64,000 nucleotides of DNA from assembly GCA_035565975.1 (NCBI GenBank), contig DATMRT010000119.1, positions 10,996-74,995 of the forward strand. Reading direction: 5' to 3'. Source of the DNA: Ga0077530 sp035565975 (GTDB taxonomy: Bacteria; Pseudomonadota; Alphaproteobacteria; Rhizobiales; Hyphomicrobiaceae). The stretch's first letter is position 1. Every line of letters starts with the position of its first letter. This document shows positions 15,445 to 23,413 of the stretch, one piece after another. The position numbers and the translations under genes were made by a program. The notes under the pieces were generated by a model. The model saw nothing but the letters and a program-made list of their open reading frames with translations, made no database searches and had not been told where the DNA came from.

Positions 15445-17633
15445 CGGTTCACCTCTCCACGGGTTCGCGCGCGGCCGTCGCCGTGCAAGTCGCGGAACGC
15501 GGCAACAAGAGCAGCCGCGAACTCCGGCGCATTGATGTGGTGCGGCACGCGAATGAGCTGGCGCGATGCTGTCTGGCGCACGGTCTCTGTGAGTGCTGCA
15601 AAGAGCGCAGCGCGCGCGGTCAGGTCGTGGAAGGGCTTGCCGGGCGCATCGAGCGCGGAGACACCGCCCTCGGGCAGGAAGAACCGGACCTGGCCTTCCA
15701 TACGGTTGAGGCGCTCGCCGATCCAGCGGCCCATGCGTGTGTTTTCTTCAGGTGTCGTGCGCATCAGCGTGATCTGCGGATTGTGCTGATAGAAGAGCCG
15801 CCCCGCGTAACGCTCGGGCACAGTGTTGGGTGCACCGAAGTTGACCATGTCGAGCGCGCCGATCGAGCCAATATAGGGAATGCGCGTGCGAATGATTGCG
15901 CCGAAACGATCTTCGGTCGCAGGAAAGACGCCACCCATCAGGAGATCGCAGATCTCGGTCGTGCTGATGTCGAGGACGCCGACGATCTTCCCGCTGTCGA
16001 CGAGCGCCTCCATGGCTTGCCCGCCGATTCCGGTCGCATGGAATACGAGGCAGTCGTGCGTCGGGGAAAGCGCCTTCGTGACCTGCTGCACGCAGGGCGT
16101 CGTGACGCCGAACATCGTGAACCCGATCGCCGGCTTCGTCGAGACGCGTGGTCGCGCGGCCTGGCGGGCGCTGACCATCCCGATCATGGCCTGAGCGGCG
16201 TTGGCGAGCACTTCCTCGGTGATGGCGTTGAGGCCCTGAACGTCGGCGACCGACGGCAGCAGCATGATGTCGGAGGGGCCGACGTACTTGCTGACCTCGC
16301 CGGATGCGACCGTCGATACGATGAGCTTCGGAATGCCGACAGGCAGAGCTCGCATGGCCGGCGCCACGATGGCCGTGCCGCCAGAACCGCCGGCCGACAG
16401 TACGCCCGCAATGCCTTCCTGCCGCAAGATCCATCGACGGAAAGCTTCCGTCATGCCGGCGACGGACTGGCCGCGGTCGCCGGTGAACACGCCGGCCGCG
16501 CCGCGCGGATGGAATGCCGCAATCTGATGGGCAGGGATTTCGGCCCCTGAGTGACCGCCGGTCGTCGAGAGATCGACCATGCGCACCGGGAGACCGGCGG
16601 CGCGGATCAGGTCGCGCATGTAGCGAAGCTCATCGCCTTTTGTATCAAGCGTACCGGCAACGAGGATAACTGGTCGACCGGTGCCGGCGAGCGGCCGGAT
16701 CTCGACGCTCGCGGCACCGCCGCCAACCAGCGGCCGCGTCGTGACGACACGCGCGAGCTGCTCGAGGCGGTGCACCGACATCGGCTGCGACCATCGCGTC
16801 GGGATGACGGGATTCGAGTTGTAGATCTTGAGCGGCGCGGCTCCGGCACGCGCGCTGCCTGCCGGTACCGAGGTCGTCGTCGCGGGCACAGGTCCTGCGT
16901 CCTCGTGGCCGTGCCGGCCGACGCCGAGGAGCCTCTGCTGCAGATCGCGGTCGCCGGCAAGCTCACGCGCGGCCGAGATGCGATTGATGCGGCCGTTGAC
17001 CATGATGGCGACATTGTCCGCCACCGCGCACGCGACGCCGATGTTCTGCTCGATGACGAGGACGTCCATGTCGCCCTCCTCGCCGAGCTGCTTCAGCATG
17101 TCCTCCACCTGCGCCACGATGACCGGCGCGAGGCCTTCCGTCGGCTCGTCCATGACGAGCAAGCGCGGATTGGCGAGCAGGGCGCGGGAGATCGCCAGCA
17201 TCTGCTGCTCGCCGCCGGAGAGCTGGCCGCCGCCGTTCGACTTGCGCTCGGCGAGACGCGGGAACGTCGCATAGACGCGCTCGATCGACCACGCGCCCTT
17301 TCGGCGGCCGCTCACGAGCCGCAGGTGCTCGTCGACCGTCAGCGAGGGCCAGAGCCGGCGACCCTGCGGCACATACCCGATGCCGAGCTGCGCGATGTCG
17401 GCAGGCGCGAGACCGACGAGCGACTGACCGCCAAAGCTGATCGAGCCAGAGGCGACTGGAACAAGACCCATGATGGCCTTGCACAGCGTCGTCTTGCCCA
17501 TGCCATTGCGGCCAACGACGGACAGCACGCCGTGATTGAGGCTCAAGTCGACGCCCTGCAGTGCATGTGAAGCGCCGTAGTAGACATTGAGCGCGCGGAT
17601 CTCGAGGGTCGAGGTGCGGGTGCGTTCAGCCAT
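15441..17633 (-). CDS. livF: LivF-type ABC ATPase fused to Tm-1-like (UPF0261) domain
   Basis: A 730-residue fusion. Residues 1-240 are a LivF-type ABC ATPase: Walker A GRNGMGKTTL, Q-loop YVPQGRRLWPSL, signature LSGGEQQMLAISR, Walker B LLVMDEPTEGLAP and a switch motif VLVIEQN lacking the usual His, as in LivF proteins. A Pro/Ala linker (about 245-318) leads to a full UPF0261/Tm-1-like domain (320-725; VAGTLDTKGDEL, GVFTGDRGQS, SAGGSGGTAIV, FHATGIGGQAME). It overlaps livG by 8 nt and the PEP-hydrolase-like gene by 4 nt. The fusion ties a domain of unknown catalytic role to the transporter, suggesting that uptake and first metabolic step are linked; that link is inference. Confidence 0.9.
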   Translation of the reverse strand: MAERTRTSTLEIRALNVYYGASHALQGVDLSLNHGVLSVVGRNGMGKTTLCKAIMGLVPVASGSISFGGQSLVGLAPADIAQLGIGYVPQGRRLWPSLTVDEHLRLVSGRRKGAWSIERVYATFPRLAERKSNGGGQLSGGEQQMLAISRALLANPRLLVMDEPTEGLAPVIVAQVEDMLKQLGEEGDMDVLVIEQNIGVACAVADNVAIMVNGRINRISAARELAGDRDLQQRLLGVGRHGHEDAGPVPATTTSVPAGSARAGAAPLKIYNSNPVIPTRWSQPMSVHRLEQLARVVTTRPLVGGGAASVEIRPLAGTGRPVILVAGTLDTKGDELRYMRDLIRAAGLPVRMVDLSTTGGHSGAEIPAHQIAAFHPRGAAGVFTGDRGQSVAGMTEAFRRWILRQEGIAGVLSAGGSGGTAIVAPAMRALPVGIPKLIVSTVASGEVSKYVGPSDIMLLPSVADVQGLNAITEEVLANAAQAMIGMVSARQAARPRVSTKPAIGFTMFGVTTPCVQQVTKALSPTHDCLVFHATGIGGQAMEALVDSGKIVGVLDISTTEICDLLMGGVFPATEDRFGAIIRTRIPYIGSIGALDMVNFGAPNTVPERYAGRLFYQHNPQITLMRTTPEENTRMGRWIGERLNRMEGQVRFFLPEGGVSALDAPGKPFHDLTARAALFAALTETVRQTASRQLIRVPHHINAPEFAAALVAAFRDLHGDGRARTRGEVNR

Positions 17634-18444
17634 GCCCGCCTCCGAGATAGAGTTCCTGCACTTCCGCGTCGTTCTCGATCTCCTCGGGCGTGCCTTCCTT
17701 GAAGACGCGGCCGTTGTGCATCATCGTGACGCTCTCGGCGACGCGCAGGGCCACGTCCATGTCGTGCTCGATGATGATGTAGCCAATGTGGTCGGGCAGG
17801 CCCGACAGGATCGCCACCAGCTCGGCGCGCTCCGCCGGCGATAGGCCGGCGGCCGGCTCGTCGAACAGGATGAAGCGCGGCGCGCCAGCGAGCGCGAGCG
17901 CGATCTCGAGCTGACGCTGCTGGCCATAGGAGAGTGAGGAGACGAGCGTGTCGCGGGCGCGAGTGAGGTGCACGGCATCGATCAGCTCATGGGCGCGCGC
18001 GACGATCGGATCGCTCGGCCGTGGCCTGAGCAGCGAGAAGCGACCACGCGACACGCCAAGGCACGCGAGATAGACGTTGTCGGCGACCGTCATACCGCCG
18101 AACAGCAGCGAGATCTGATAGGTGCGGCGCAGGCCGCGCCGAATGCGCTCGTGAGCCGGGAAATTCGTCAGGTCCTCGCCAAACAATCGGATCGTACCGG
18201 ATGTGGGCAGGAAGTCCCCCGTCACGCAGTTGAAGAGCGTCGTCTTGCCGGCGCCGTTCGATCCGAGCACCGCGCGCCGCTCACCGGGGCGCACAGACAT
18301 GGTCACGTCCGAGATGGCGGCCAGCGCGCCGAACATCTTGGTCACACCGCGAAGCTCGAGCGCATTGCCGGTGCTGACCGATCCCAGCCGATCGGCCGCG
18401 CTTCGATCGGTTGTACTAGCGATCCGGGCGCGCGTGCTCGTCAT
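17626..18444 (-). CDS. livG: Branched-chain/aromatic-type ABC transporter ATPase LivG
   Basis: A 272-residue ATPase of the LivG family (HAAT uptake systems). Walker A is GSNGAGKTTLFNC, the Q-loop region reads RRTYQISLLF, the signature is LSYGQQRQLEIA, Walker B is FILFDEPAAGLSP and the H-loop is IIEHDMDVAL. An N-terminal extension of about 25 residues precedes the first strand. The start overlaps the LivM stop as ATGA. It powers import together with the LivF-fusion and the LivH/LivM channel; the substrate class of such systems ranges over amino acids, aromatic acids, urea and amides. Confidence 0.93.
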   Translation of the reverse strand: MTSTRARIASTTDRSAADRLGSVSTGNALELRGVTKMFGALAAISDVTMSVRPGERRAVLGSNGAGKTTLFNCVTGDFLPTSGTIRLFGEDLTNFPAHERIRRGLRRTYQISLLFGGMTVADNVYLACLGVSRGRFSLLRPRPSDPIVARAHELIDAVHLTRARDTLVSSLSYGQQRQLEIALALAGAPRFILFDEPAAGLSPAERAELVAILSGLPDHIGYIIIEHDMDVALRVAESVTMMHNGRVFKEGTPEEIENDAEVQELYLGGGHG

Positions 18445-19496
18445 GGCCGGCGTCCTCCGCCCGTGAGAGGATCGCGGTTCGCATCGCGCCGCTCCTGATA
18501 CTTGTCCCAGAGACCGAGCACGCCATCCGGGGAGAAGGCCACGATGGCCAGGAAGCCCAGGCCCACGACAAGCTTGAAGCGCTCTCCCGACATCCCGATC
18601 GCGTGCAGGATATCGGACGAGAAGACACTCAGAATGGCGTAGATGAGCGCGCCGATGAATGGGCCGATCGGACGCCTGAGCCCGCCGACCACGGCGATCA
18701 CCAGAATGTCGATCACTTGCGGAATGCCGGCCGTTCCCGGCACCACCTGAGCATTCTGCCAGACGAGCAGGATGCCGCCGACCGCCGCGATGACGCTCGC
18801 AAACGTGTAGGCGAAAATGCGATGCGCGGTGACGGAGAAGCCGAGCGCACTCATGCGCCGTGGATTGTCACGCACGCCTTGCAGCGCGAGGCCGAACGGC
18901 GTGCGCGACATCCACACGACGGCGAAATACGAGAGCGTCGCGCAGGCGAGCGTCAGATAGTAGAACGGCACCGACTGTCGCCAGTCGATGTCGAACCACT
19001 TCGGCGGGATGACGTTGTTGAAGCCGGTGTAGCCGTTGAAGATCACATAGTTCTGGCGGGTGAAGTAGAAGAAGGCGGCGGCGATCGCCAGCGTGATCAT
19101 GATCGTGTAGATGCCCTCGGTGCGCACGGCGAGCGCGCCGATAAGCGTGCCGAACAAGGTCGCAATCAGGATCGCAATGGGGATGTGCAGCCACCAGGGC
19201 CAGCCGAGGCTGATCTGTGTCACGCCACTCGTGCCGAGGATGGCGACGACGTAGCCGGCCGAAGCCCCGACGGTCAGCTGGCTCAGGCTCACCATGCCGC
19301 CGTAGCCGGCAAGCACCATCAGCGAGAGCGCGATCATCCCGAGGATGAAGCTCCAGCCGAATATCTGGTAGAGCACGAAGTTGCTGGCGAAGGCAGGCAT
19401 CGCGAGCAGCAGCGCGCCGAGCACCCAGACCGCCGGCGGAATGCGTTCCAGCAGGATCAGTCTTCCGGGCGCTGTTCTGGGCAAGACGTCCGTCAT
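18441..19496 (-). CDS. livM: ABC transporter permease LivM
   Basis: A 351-residue integral membrane protein of the LivM family with about ten hydrophobic segments. The family loop is clear in RDNPRRMSALGFSVTAHRIFAYTF, quoted here only to its key residues RxNPxRMxALG. It forms the translocation channel with LivH. I start at the ATG at 19496 (MTDVLPRT), two bases after the LivH stop; an ORF extension of 14 codons upstream overlaps LivH and lacks family sequence. The C-terminal tail YQERRDANRDP is cytoplasmic and charged. Confidence 0.92.
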   Translation of the reverse strand: MTDVLPRTAPGRLILLERIPPAVWVLGALLLAMPAFASNFVLYQIFGWSFILGMIALSLMVLAGYGGMVSLSQLTVGASAGYVVAILGTSGVTQISLGWPWWLHIPIAILIATLFGTLIGALAVRTEGIYTIMITLAIAAAFFYFTRQNYVIFNGYTGFNNVIPPKWFDIDWRQSVPFYYLTLACATLSYFAVVWMSRTPFGLALQGVRDNPRRMSALGFSVTAHRIFAYTFASVIAAVGGILLVWQNAQVVPGTAGIPQVIDILVIAVVGGLRRPIGPFIGALIYAILSVFSSDILHAIGMSGERFKLVVGLGFLAIVAFSPDGVLGLWDKYQERRDANRDPLTGGGRRP

Positions 19497-19497
19497 G

Positions 19498-20520
19498 TCA
19501 GCGCCGAGCTCCGAGCAGACCCTGCGGCCGGAACGCAAGGACGACAGCCATGATCAGGAACGTAAATACGACCGAATACGTCGGCGCGTAAACGAGGCCA
19601 ATCTGCTCGGCGAGCCCGATGATAAGCGCGCCGAGCGCGGCGCCGGGGATCGAGCCCATGCCGCCCACAATGACGACCACGAGCGAGGCGAGCAGGAAGC
19701 GCGTGTCCTCGCCCGGCGACAGCGACTGGAATGTGCCACCGATGATGCCGGCAATGCCCGCCAGCCCGGCGCCGAAGCCGAACACGGCGAGAAAGACGTA
19801 CTGAATGTGCACACCCGAAGCCGCGAGGATGTCGCGATCGTCGACACCGGCGCGGATCAGCATGCCGAGCCGCGAGCGGTTGAGCACCAGCCACATGGCG
19901 ATCCCAATCACGATGGCGGCAAACAGGATCGCGATGCGGACCTGCGGATAGGAGAGGTAGATCGCCTCGCCGTTCGAGCGGATCGCACTGATGAACGGCA
20001 AGGTCATCGGACCGCTCAACCACGGCGGTGAGAGCACCTGGTAGCTCTGACCACCCCAGTACCAAAGCATCAGATCGGCCAGCACGATCGAGATGCCGAT
20101 CGTCACCAGCGTCTGGCGCAGTTCCTGACCTTCCATGCGCCGGAAGACCTGATGCTGCAACAGCAGGCCGAGCGCGCCGACAACGATGAAGACGACGGGA
20201 AATGCGAGGAGCCAGTAGCCCGTCGCGTCGACGACGCCGTAGCCGATATAGCCGCCGAGCAGATAGAGCGAACCGTGCGCGAGATTGACGTTGCGCATGA
20301 GGCCGAACACCAGCGTGAAGCCGGATGCAACGAGGAAATAGAGCGCGCCGAGCGTGGTGCCGGAGAGGATCGCGTTGAGGAAGATGCGCTTCCGGCCCAA
20401 GGCATGCTCGAGGCCTGGCGGCCACGGCGCGATGATGAGCCACACGAAGCCGATGACCAGCACGAGAACCACAAGGGTCCCGATCGGATGGCGCGAGCTG
20501 AAGTTCTGCAACGTACTCAT
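19498..20520 (-). CDS. livH: ABC transporter permease LivH
   Basis: A 340-residue permease of the LivH family. Diagnostic segments are GALYFLVASGFTLVFGLMR followed by NLAHGSLYLLGGY, the RAGVDDRDILAASG loop, and VVVIVGGMGSIPGAALGAL. An N-terminal hydrophobic helix (about 15-35) precedes the usual start of the family. I start at the ATG at 20520, preceded by a weak purine-rich site; the longer frame up to 20652 encodes unrelated sequence. It is the first of the overlapping genes, so a promoter is expected in the 294 nt upstream. Confidence 0.92.
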   Translation of the reverse strand: MSTLQNFSSRHPIGTLVVLVLVIGFVWLIIAPWPPGLEHALGRKRIFLNAILSGTTLGALYFLVASGFTLVFGLMRNVNLAHGSLYLLGGYIGYGVVDATGYWLLAFPVVFIVVGALGLLLQHQVFRRMEGQELRQTLVTIGISIVLADLMLWYWGGQSYQVLSPPWLSGPMTLPFISAIRSNGEAIYLSYPQVRIAILFAAIVIGIAMWLVLNRSRLGMLIRAGVDDRDILAASGVHIQYVFLAVFGFGAGLAGIAGIIGGTFQSLSPGEDTRFLLASLVVVIVGGMGSIPGAALGALIIGLAEQIGLVYAPTYSVVFTFLIMAVVLAFRPQGLLGARR

Positions 20521-20814
20521 GCTGCCACCAGCTATGATCGACCGACACGGTTCAGCGAATGACCGTGCAACCGCCGGTCCGCCGCCAGACCCGAACGCGG
20601 GATGGGCAGCGACCCGATCAAGGCCGCAAATCGCGACGGCCGGACATCCCAACCGACGAGTTCACCGGCGCCCGCAGCCGCCATCCGCCGGCTCCAAGCG
20701 CACCACGAAATGCCACGCGTTTGCCCGACAAAATAGTCGATCGGGGCAGCTGCGATCTTATCCGACAGTCTAATGATTTCACCGGCTTGAAAGCGCGGGA
20801 AGCAAACTTATGGT
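20521..20814. other. Intergenic region upstream of livH
   Basis: No coding sequence is supported in these 294 nt. Position makes it a likely promoter region for the livH-led genes and a possible site for the AraC-type regulator encoded next door, but I recognise no operator repeat. Confidence 0.4.
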
Positions 20815-21636
20815 TCATCCGGATAGGGCGATTTGCGCGCTGCGCCGATAAGCACTCGGCGGAACGACGCCATTGGCGATGAAAAAACGCGAGAAGCTTG
20901 CCTGGCTGGAAAAGCCGAGATCCAGGCCAATTGCGGCAACCGCCTCAGTGGTCTTCGTCAGCCGATCGATCGCCCGCTCCATCCGGAGCGAGTTCAGGTA
21001 AATGTTCGGGGTGACGCCAACCTGCTGGCGGAACAGCTTGTAGAAGTGAGGCCGGGAAAGGCCGGTCTCACGCGCCACGCTGTCGAGCTCGACGGGCTCG
21101 CACACGCGCTGCTCCAAAAGGTGAATCGCCTTGCGCAGGCGAAAATCTCGAACGCTTGCGAAGCGCTCCATGGGATCACTGCCGTGCCAGGACCGATCGA
21201 AGCAGTACTGAGTGATGGACAGCAGCCAATCGTTAATCGCCGCTTCGTTCGGGTTGCGATCGAGTATGGCGCTCACATCTATAAGGCGCGCCAGCTCATG
21301 CGACACCTCGATGTCTGCGCGACCGAACCGCAGGCTGAACGTGCGACTGCCGACAGCGCTCCAGAACCATGTCGGTCGAATGTAGAGGACCAGAACGAGG
21401 GTCTGCCCGCCTGGAGCCGGCTGATGGTAGTAGTGCGCCTGCCATGGGTTCACGGCGACGGCCCGCCTCGGTCCTAGCGGTATAGGACATCCATCGACAT
21501 AGACTTCGCCGGGATTGCCGTGGACGTGAAAGAGGAGGTGTCCCTCGCGATGCGCGTGCGACACCATCGTGCGATCCATGCAATAGATGCAGGCGCGCCC
21601 AAAGGCGCCATGGAGCACGGCAATAGCTTCACTCAT
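20815..21636 (-). CDS. AraC-family transcriptional regulator
   Basis: A 273-residue regulator. Residues 1-150 form a cupin-like effector domain (SHAHREGHLLFHVHG, followed by a PxxxAVAVNPWQAH stretch); residues 165-270 are the double helix-turn-helix of the AraC/XylS family (RKAIHLLEQRV, SVARETGLSRPHFYKLFRQQ, AVAAIGLDLGFSSQASFSR). It lies between the substrate-binding-protein gene and livH, all on the minus strand, and is the obvious local regulator of the catabolic cluster. The inducer is unknown. Confidence 0.9.
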   Translation of the reverse strand: MSEAIAVLHGAFGRACIYCMDRTMVSHAHREGHLLFHVHGNPGEVYVDGCPIPLGPRRAVAVNPWQAHYYHQPAPGGQTLVLVLYIRPTWFWSAVGSRTFSLRFGRADIEVSHELARLIDVSAILDRNPNEAAINDWLLSITQYCFDRSWHGSDPMERFASVRDFRLRKAIHLLEQRVCEPVELDSVARETGLSRPHFYKLFRQQVGVTPNIYLNSLRMERAIDRLTKTTEAVAAIGLDLGFSSQASFSRFFIANGVVPPSAYRRSAQIALSG

Positions 21637-21867
21637 CGTCCTCCCATCAGCATTTCGATAGATGCTGTTTAACGGCGACTATATCGGATTGCCGAGGGGT
21701 GGCAAGCGAGCGCATTGCGGCGCACAAAACGTACTTAATAACGCCAAGCACCAAACTTGCCGGCGCATTTGCCCGACACGATCGCGGGCAAGCCAAAGAG
21801 GCCCGGGAAAGAACCGGCGGTTCGATCCCAGGGCCACTGCGACGCACGTCTCGTGCGTTGATTGGCG

Positions 21868-23124
21868 CTACTTACCGCCGAGGGCTTTGCAGTCCGGCGT
21901 CGTGCGGGACGGCAGACCCATCTTACGGAAAGCCTCGGGTGTCATGCCGAGCGTCTGCGTAACATTGTCGACGCGAGCCACCATCTTGTTCGACATCGTC
22001 CCATCCGCGTTCTCGGTCACTTCATTGACGAACACCGAGCCGGTGGCCTGACGATTCTCGTTGAGGGTGACGACACCCAACGGGGTCTGGAGCTTCAGCT
22101 TCGACAGCGCGGCGTGGAACTTCTTCTGGCCATCACTCAGATCGCCGTTGACCTCGTTCAGCGCCGCAATCATCGCCAGTGTGGCCACATGGTAGCCGAT
22201 GCCGAACAGCGACGGCGAGGGCAATCTCTGATCGGCAGGGAAGCCATCCTGGTAGGCTTTCACGTAAGCCTTCCACTCTGGTGCGGGATTGTCGGCGGCG
22301 AATGGCCCCGACGTCGGGGTGCCGACGAGAGCTTCTTTTGCCTTGCCCTTGGAGGTCAGCACCGTCTGGTCGGCCATGATGGTGCCGCCGATCAGATTGG
22401 CCTTGCCGCCAGCCTGCTGGTACTGGTTGAGGAAGTTGATGGCATCGGTGCCGCCGACGCCGAGATAGATGGCGTCGACATCATCCGGCAGCTTGGCGAT
22501 CACGCCGCCAAAGTCGCCTGAGCCGAGTGGAACCCACAGACGCTCCACGATCTCGCCGCCGGCCTTGCAGAAATCGACCGCGAAGCCGAGGAAGTTCGTG
22601 TAGCCGAATGAATAGTCCGCCGACACGGTCGCGACGCGCTTCCACCCTTTCTTCTCCACGACATACTTGCCGAGGCCTGAGCCCCACTGCGCGCCGTCCA
22701 GATTGAAGCGGAAAAAGTTCGGGGATGGATCGACCCAGGTGGTTTCCAGCGCGCCGGAAATGCCGTTGATCACGGTCTTATCGGGTACGGTTTTCGAGTA
22801 GTCGCGCATGGCGATACCCTCCGAACCCGAAAGCGGACCCAGGATGATATCGACCTTGTCCTGCTCGATGAGCTTGCGCGCCATACGCGTCGTTGTGGCG
22901 GGCGTCGTATCGGTCGGTGCGACGACCGTTTCGATCTTCTTGCCGCCAGCCTTCCCGCCCGCGAGCTTGAGTGCGAGTTCGACATTGCGTATGCCGTCGG
23001 CGCCGCCGGCTGCGAAGGCACCCTCGGTGGCAACCAGGATACCGACTTTGATGGTGTCTTGCGCGACCGCCACGCCGGGCAGCATCAACGCCAGGGCGGC
23101 AGCCGCCCCGATAAGTCGTTTCAT
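21868..23124 (-). CDS. Periplasmic substrate-binding protein of the LIV-type transporter
   Basis: A 418-residue type I periplasmic binding protein (LivK/amide-binding family). A signal peptide covers about residues 1-21 with a predicted cut in AVA-QD. The mature part starts with TIKVGILVATEGAFAAGG and includes the hinge segment GPLSGSEGIAMRDYSK. The ATG at 23124 has GGGAGG 8 nt upstream, so it is preferred to a start five codons earlier. It delivers the substrate to LivHMGF encoded downstream on the same strand, separated from them by the AraC gene. No ligand can be assigned. Confidence 0.9.
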   Translation of the reverse strand: MKRLIGAAAALALMLPGVAVAQDTIKVGILVATEGAFAAGGADGIRNVELALKLAGGKAGGKKIETVVAPTDTTPATTTRMARKLIEQDKVDIILGPLSGSEGIAMRDYSKTVPDKTVINGISGALETTWVDPSPNFFRFNLDGAQWGSGLGKYVVEKKGWKRVATVSADYSFGYTNFLGFAVDFCKAGGEIVERLWVPLGSGDFGGVIAKLPDDVDAIYLGVGGTDAINFLNQYQQAGGKANLIGGTIMADQTVLTSKGKAKEALVGTPTSGPFAADNPAPEWKAYVKAYQDGFPADQRLPSPSLFGIGYHVATLAMIAALNEVNGDLSDGQKKFHAALSKLKLQTPLGVVTLNENRQATGSVFVNEVTENADGTMSNKMVARVDNVTQTLGMTPEAFRKMGLPSRTTPDCKALGGK

Positions 23125-23413
23125 GCCGAATCCTCCCAAGGATTACTCATTTTCGGTGGCTCGAGCGGCCACACCAATCCGCCCGTCAGTTGTCCTGCCG
23201 CGACGGTTCAATCACCATGGCCGAAAGCTCGCGCCACTCGAGAACTACATCATAGAGTTGTAAAGCTGCCAACCGGGCGGATATCCGTGCGTCTGCTTTT
23301 TTCCCGGCAGGCTGAACATGCGGCCATCGCCACATGTATCCGAGTGCTGCGCAGCGCAGCCCATAATCCTCGCGGCGACATTTACGGCAGCACGCGTCGA
23401 AAACGCTAAGCCA
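23125..23413. other. Intergenic region between selB/selC and the transporter gene
   Basis: About 290 nt with no supported gene. It should hold the promoter of the substrate-binding-protein gene and the 3' trailer of selC. I see no clear terminator hairpin or operator. Confidence 0.4.
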
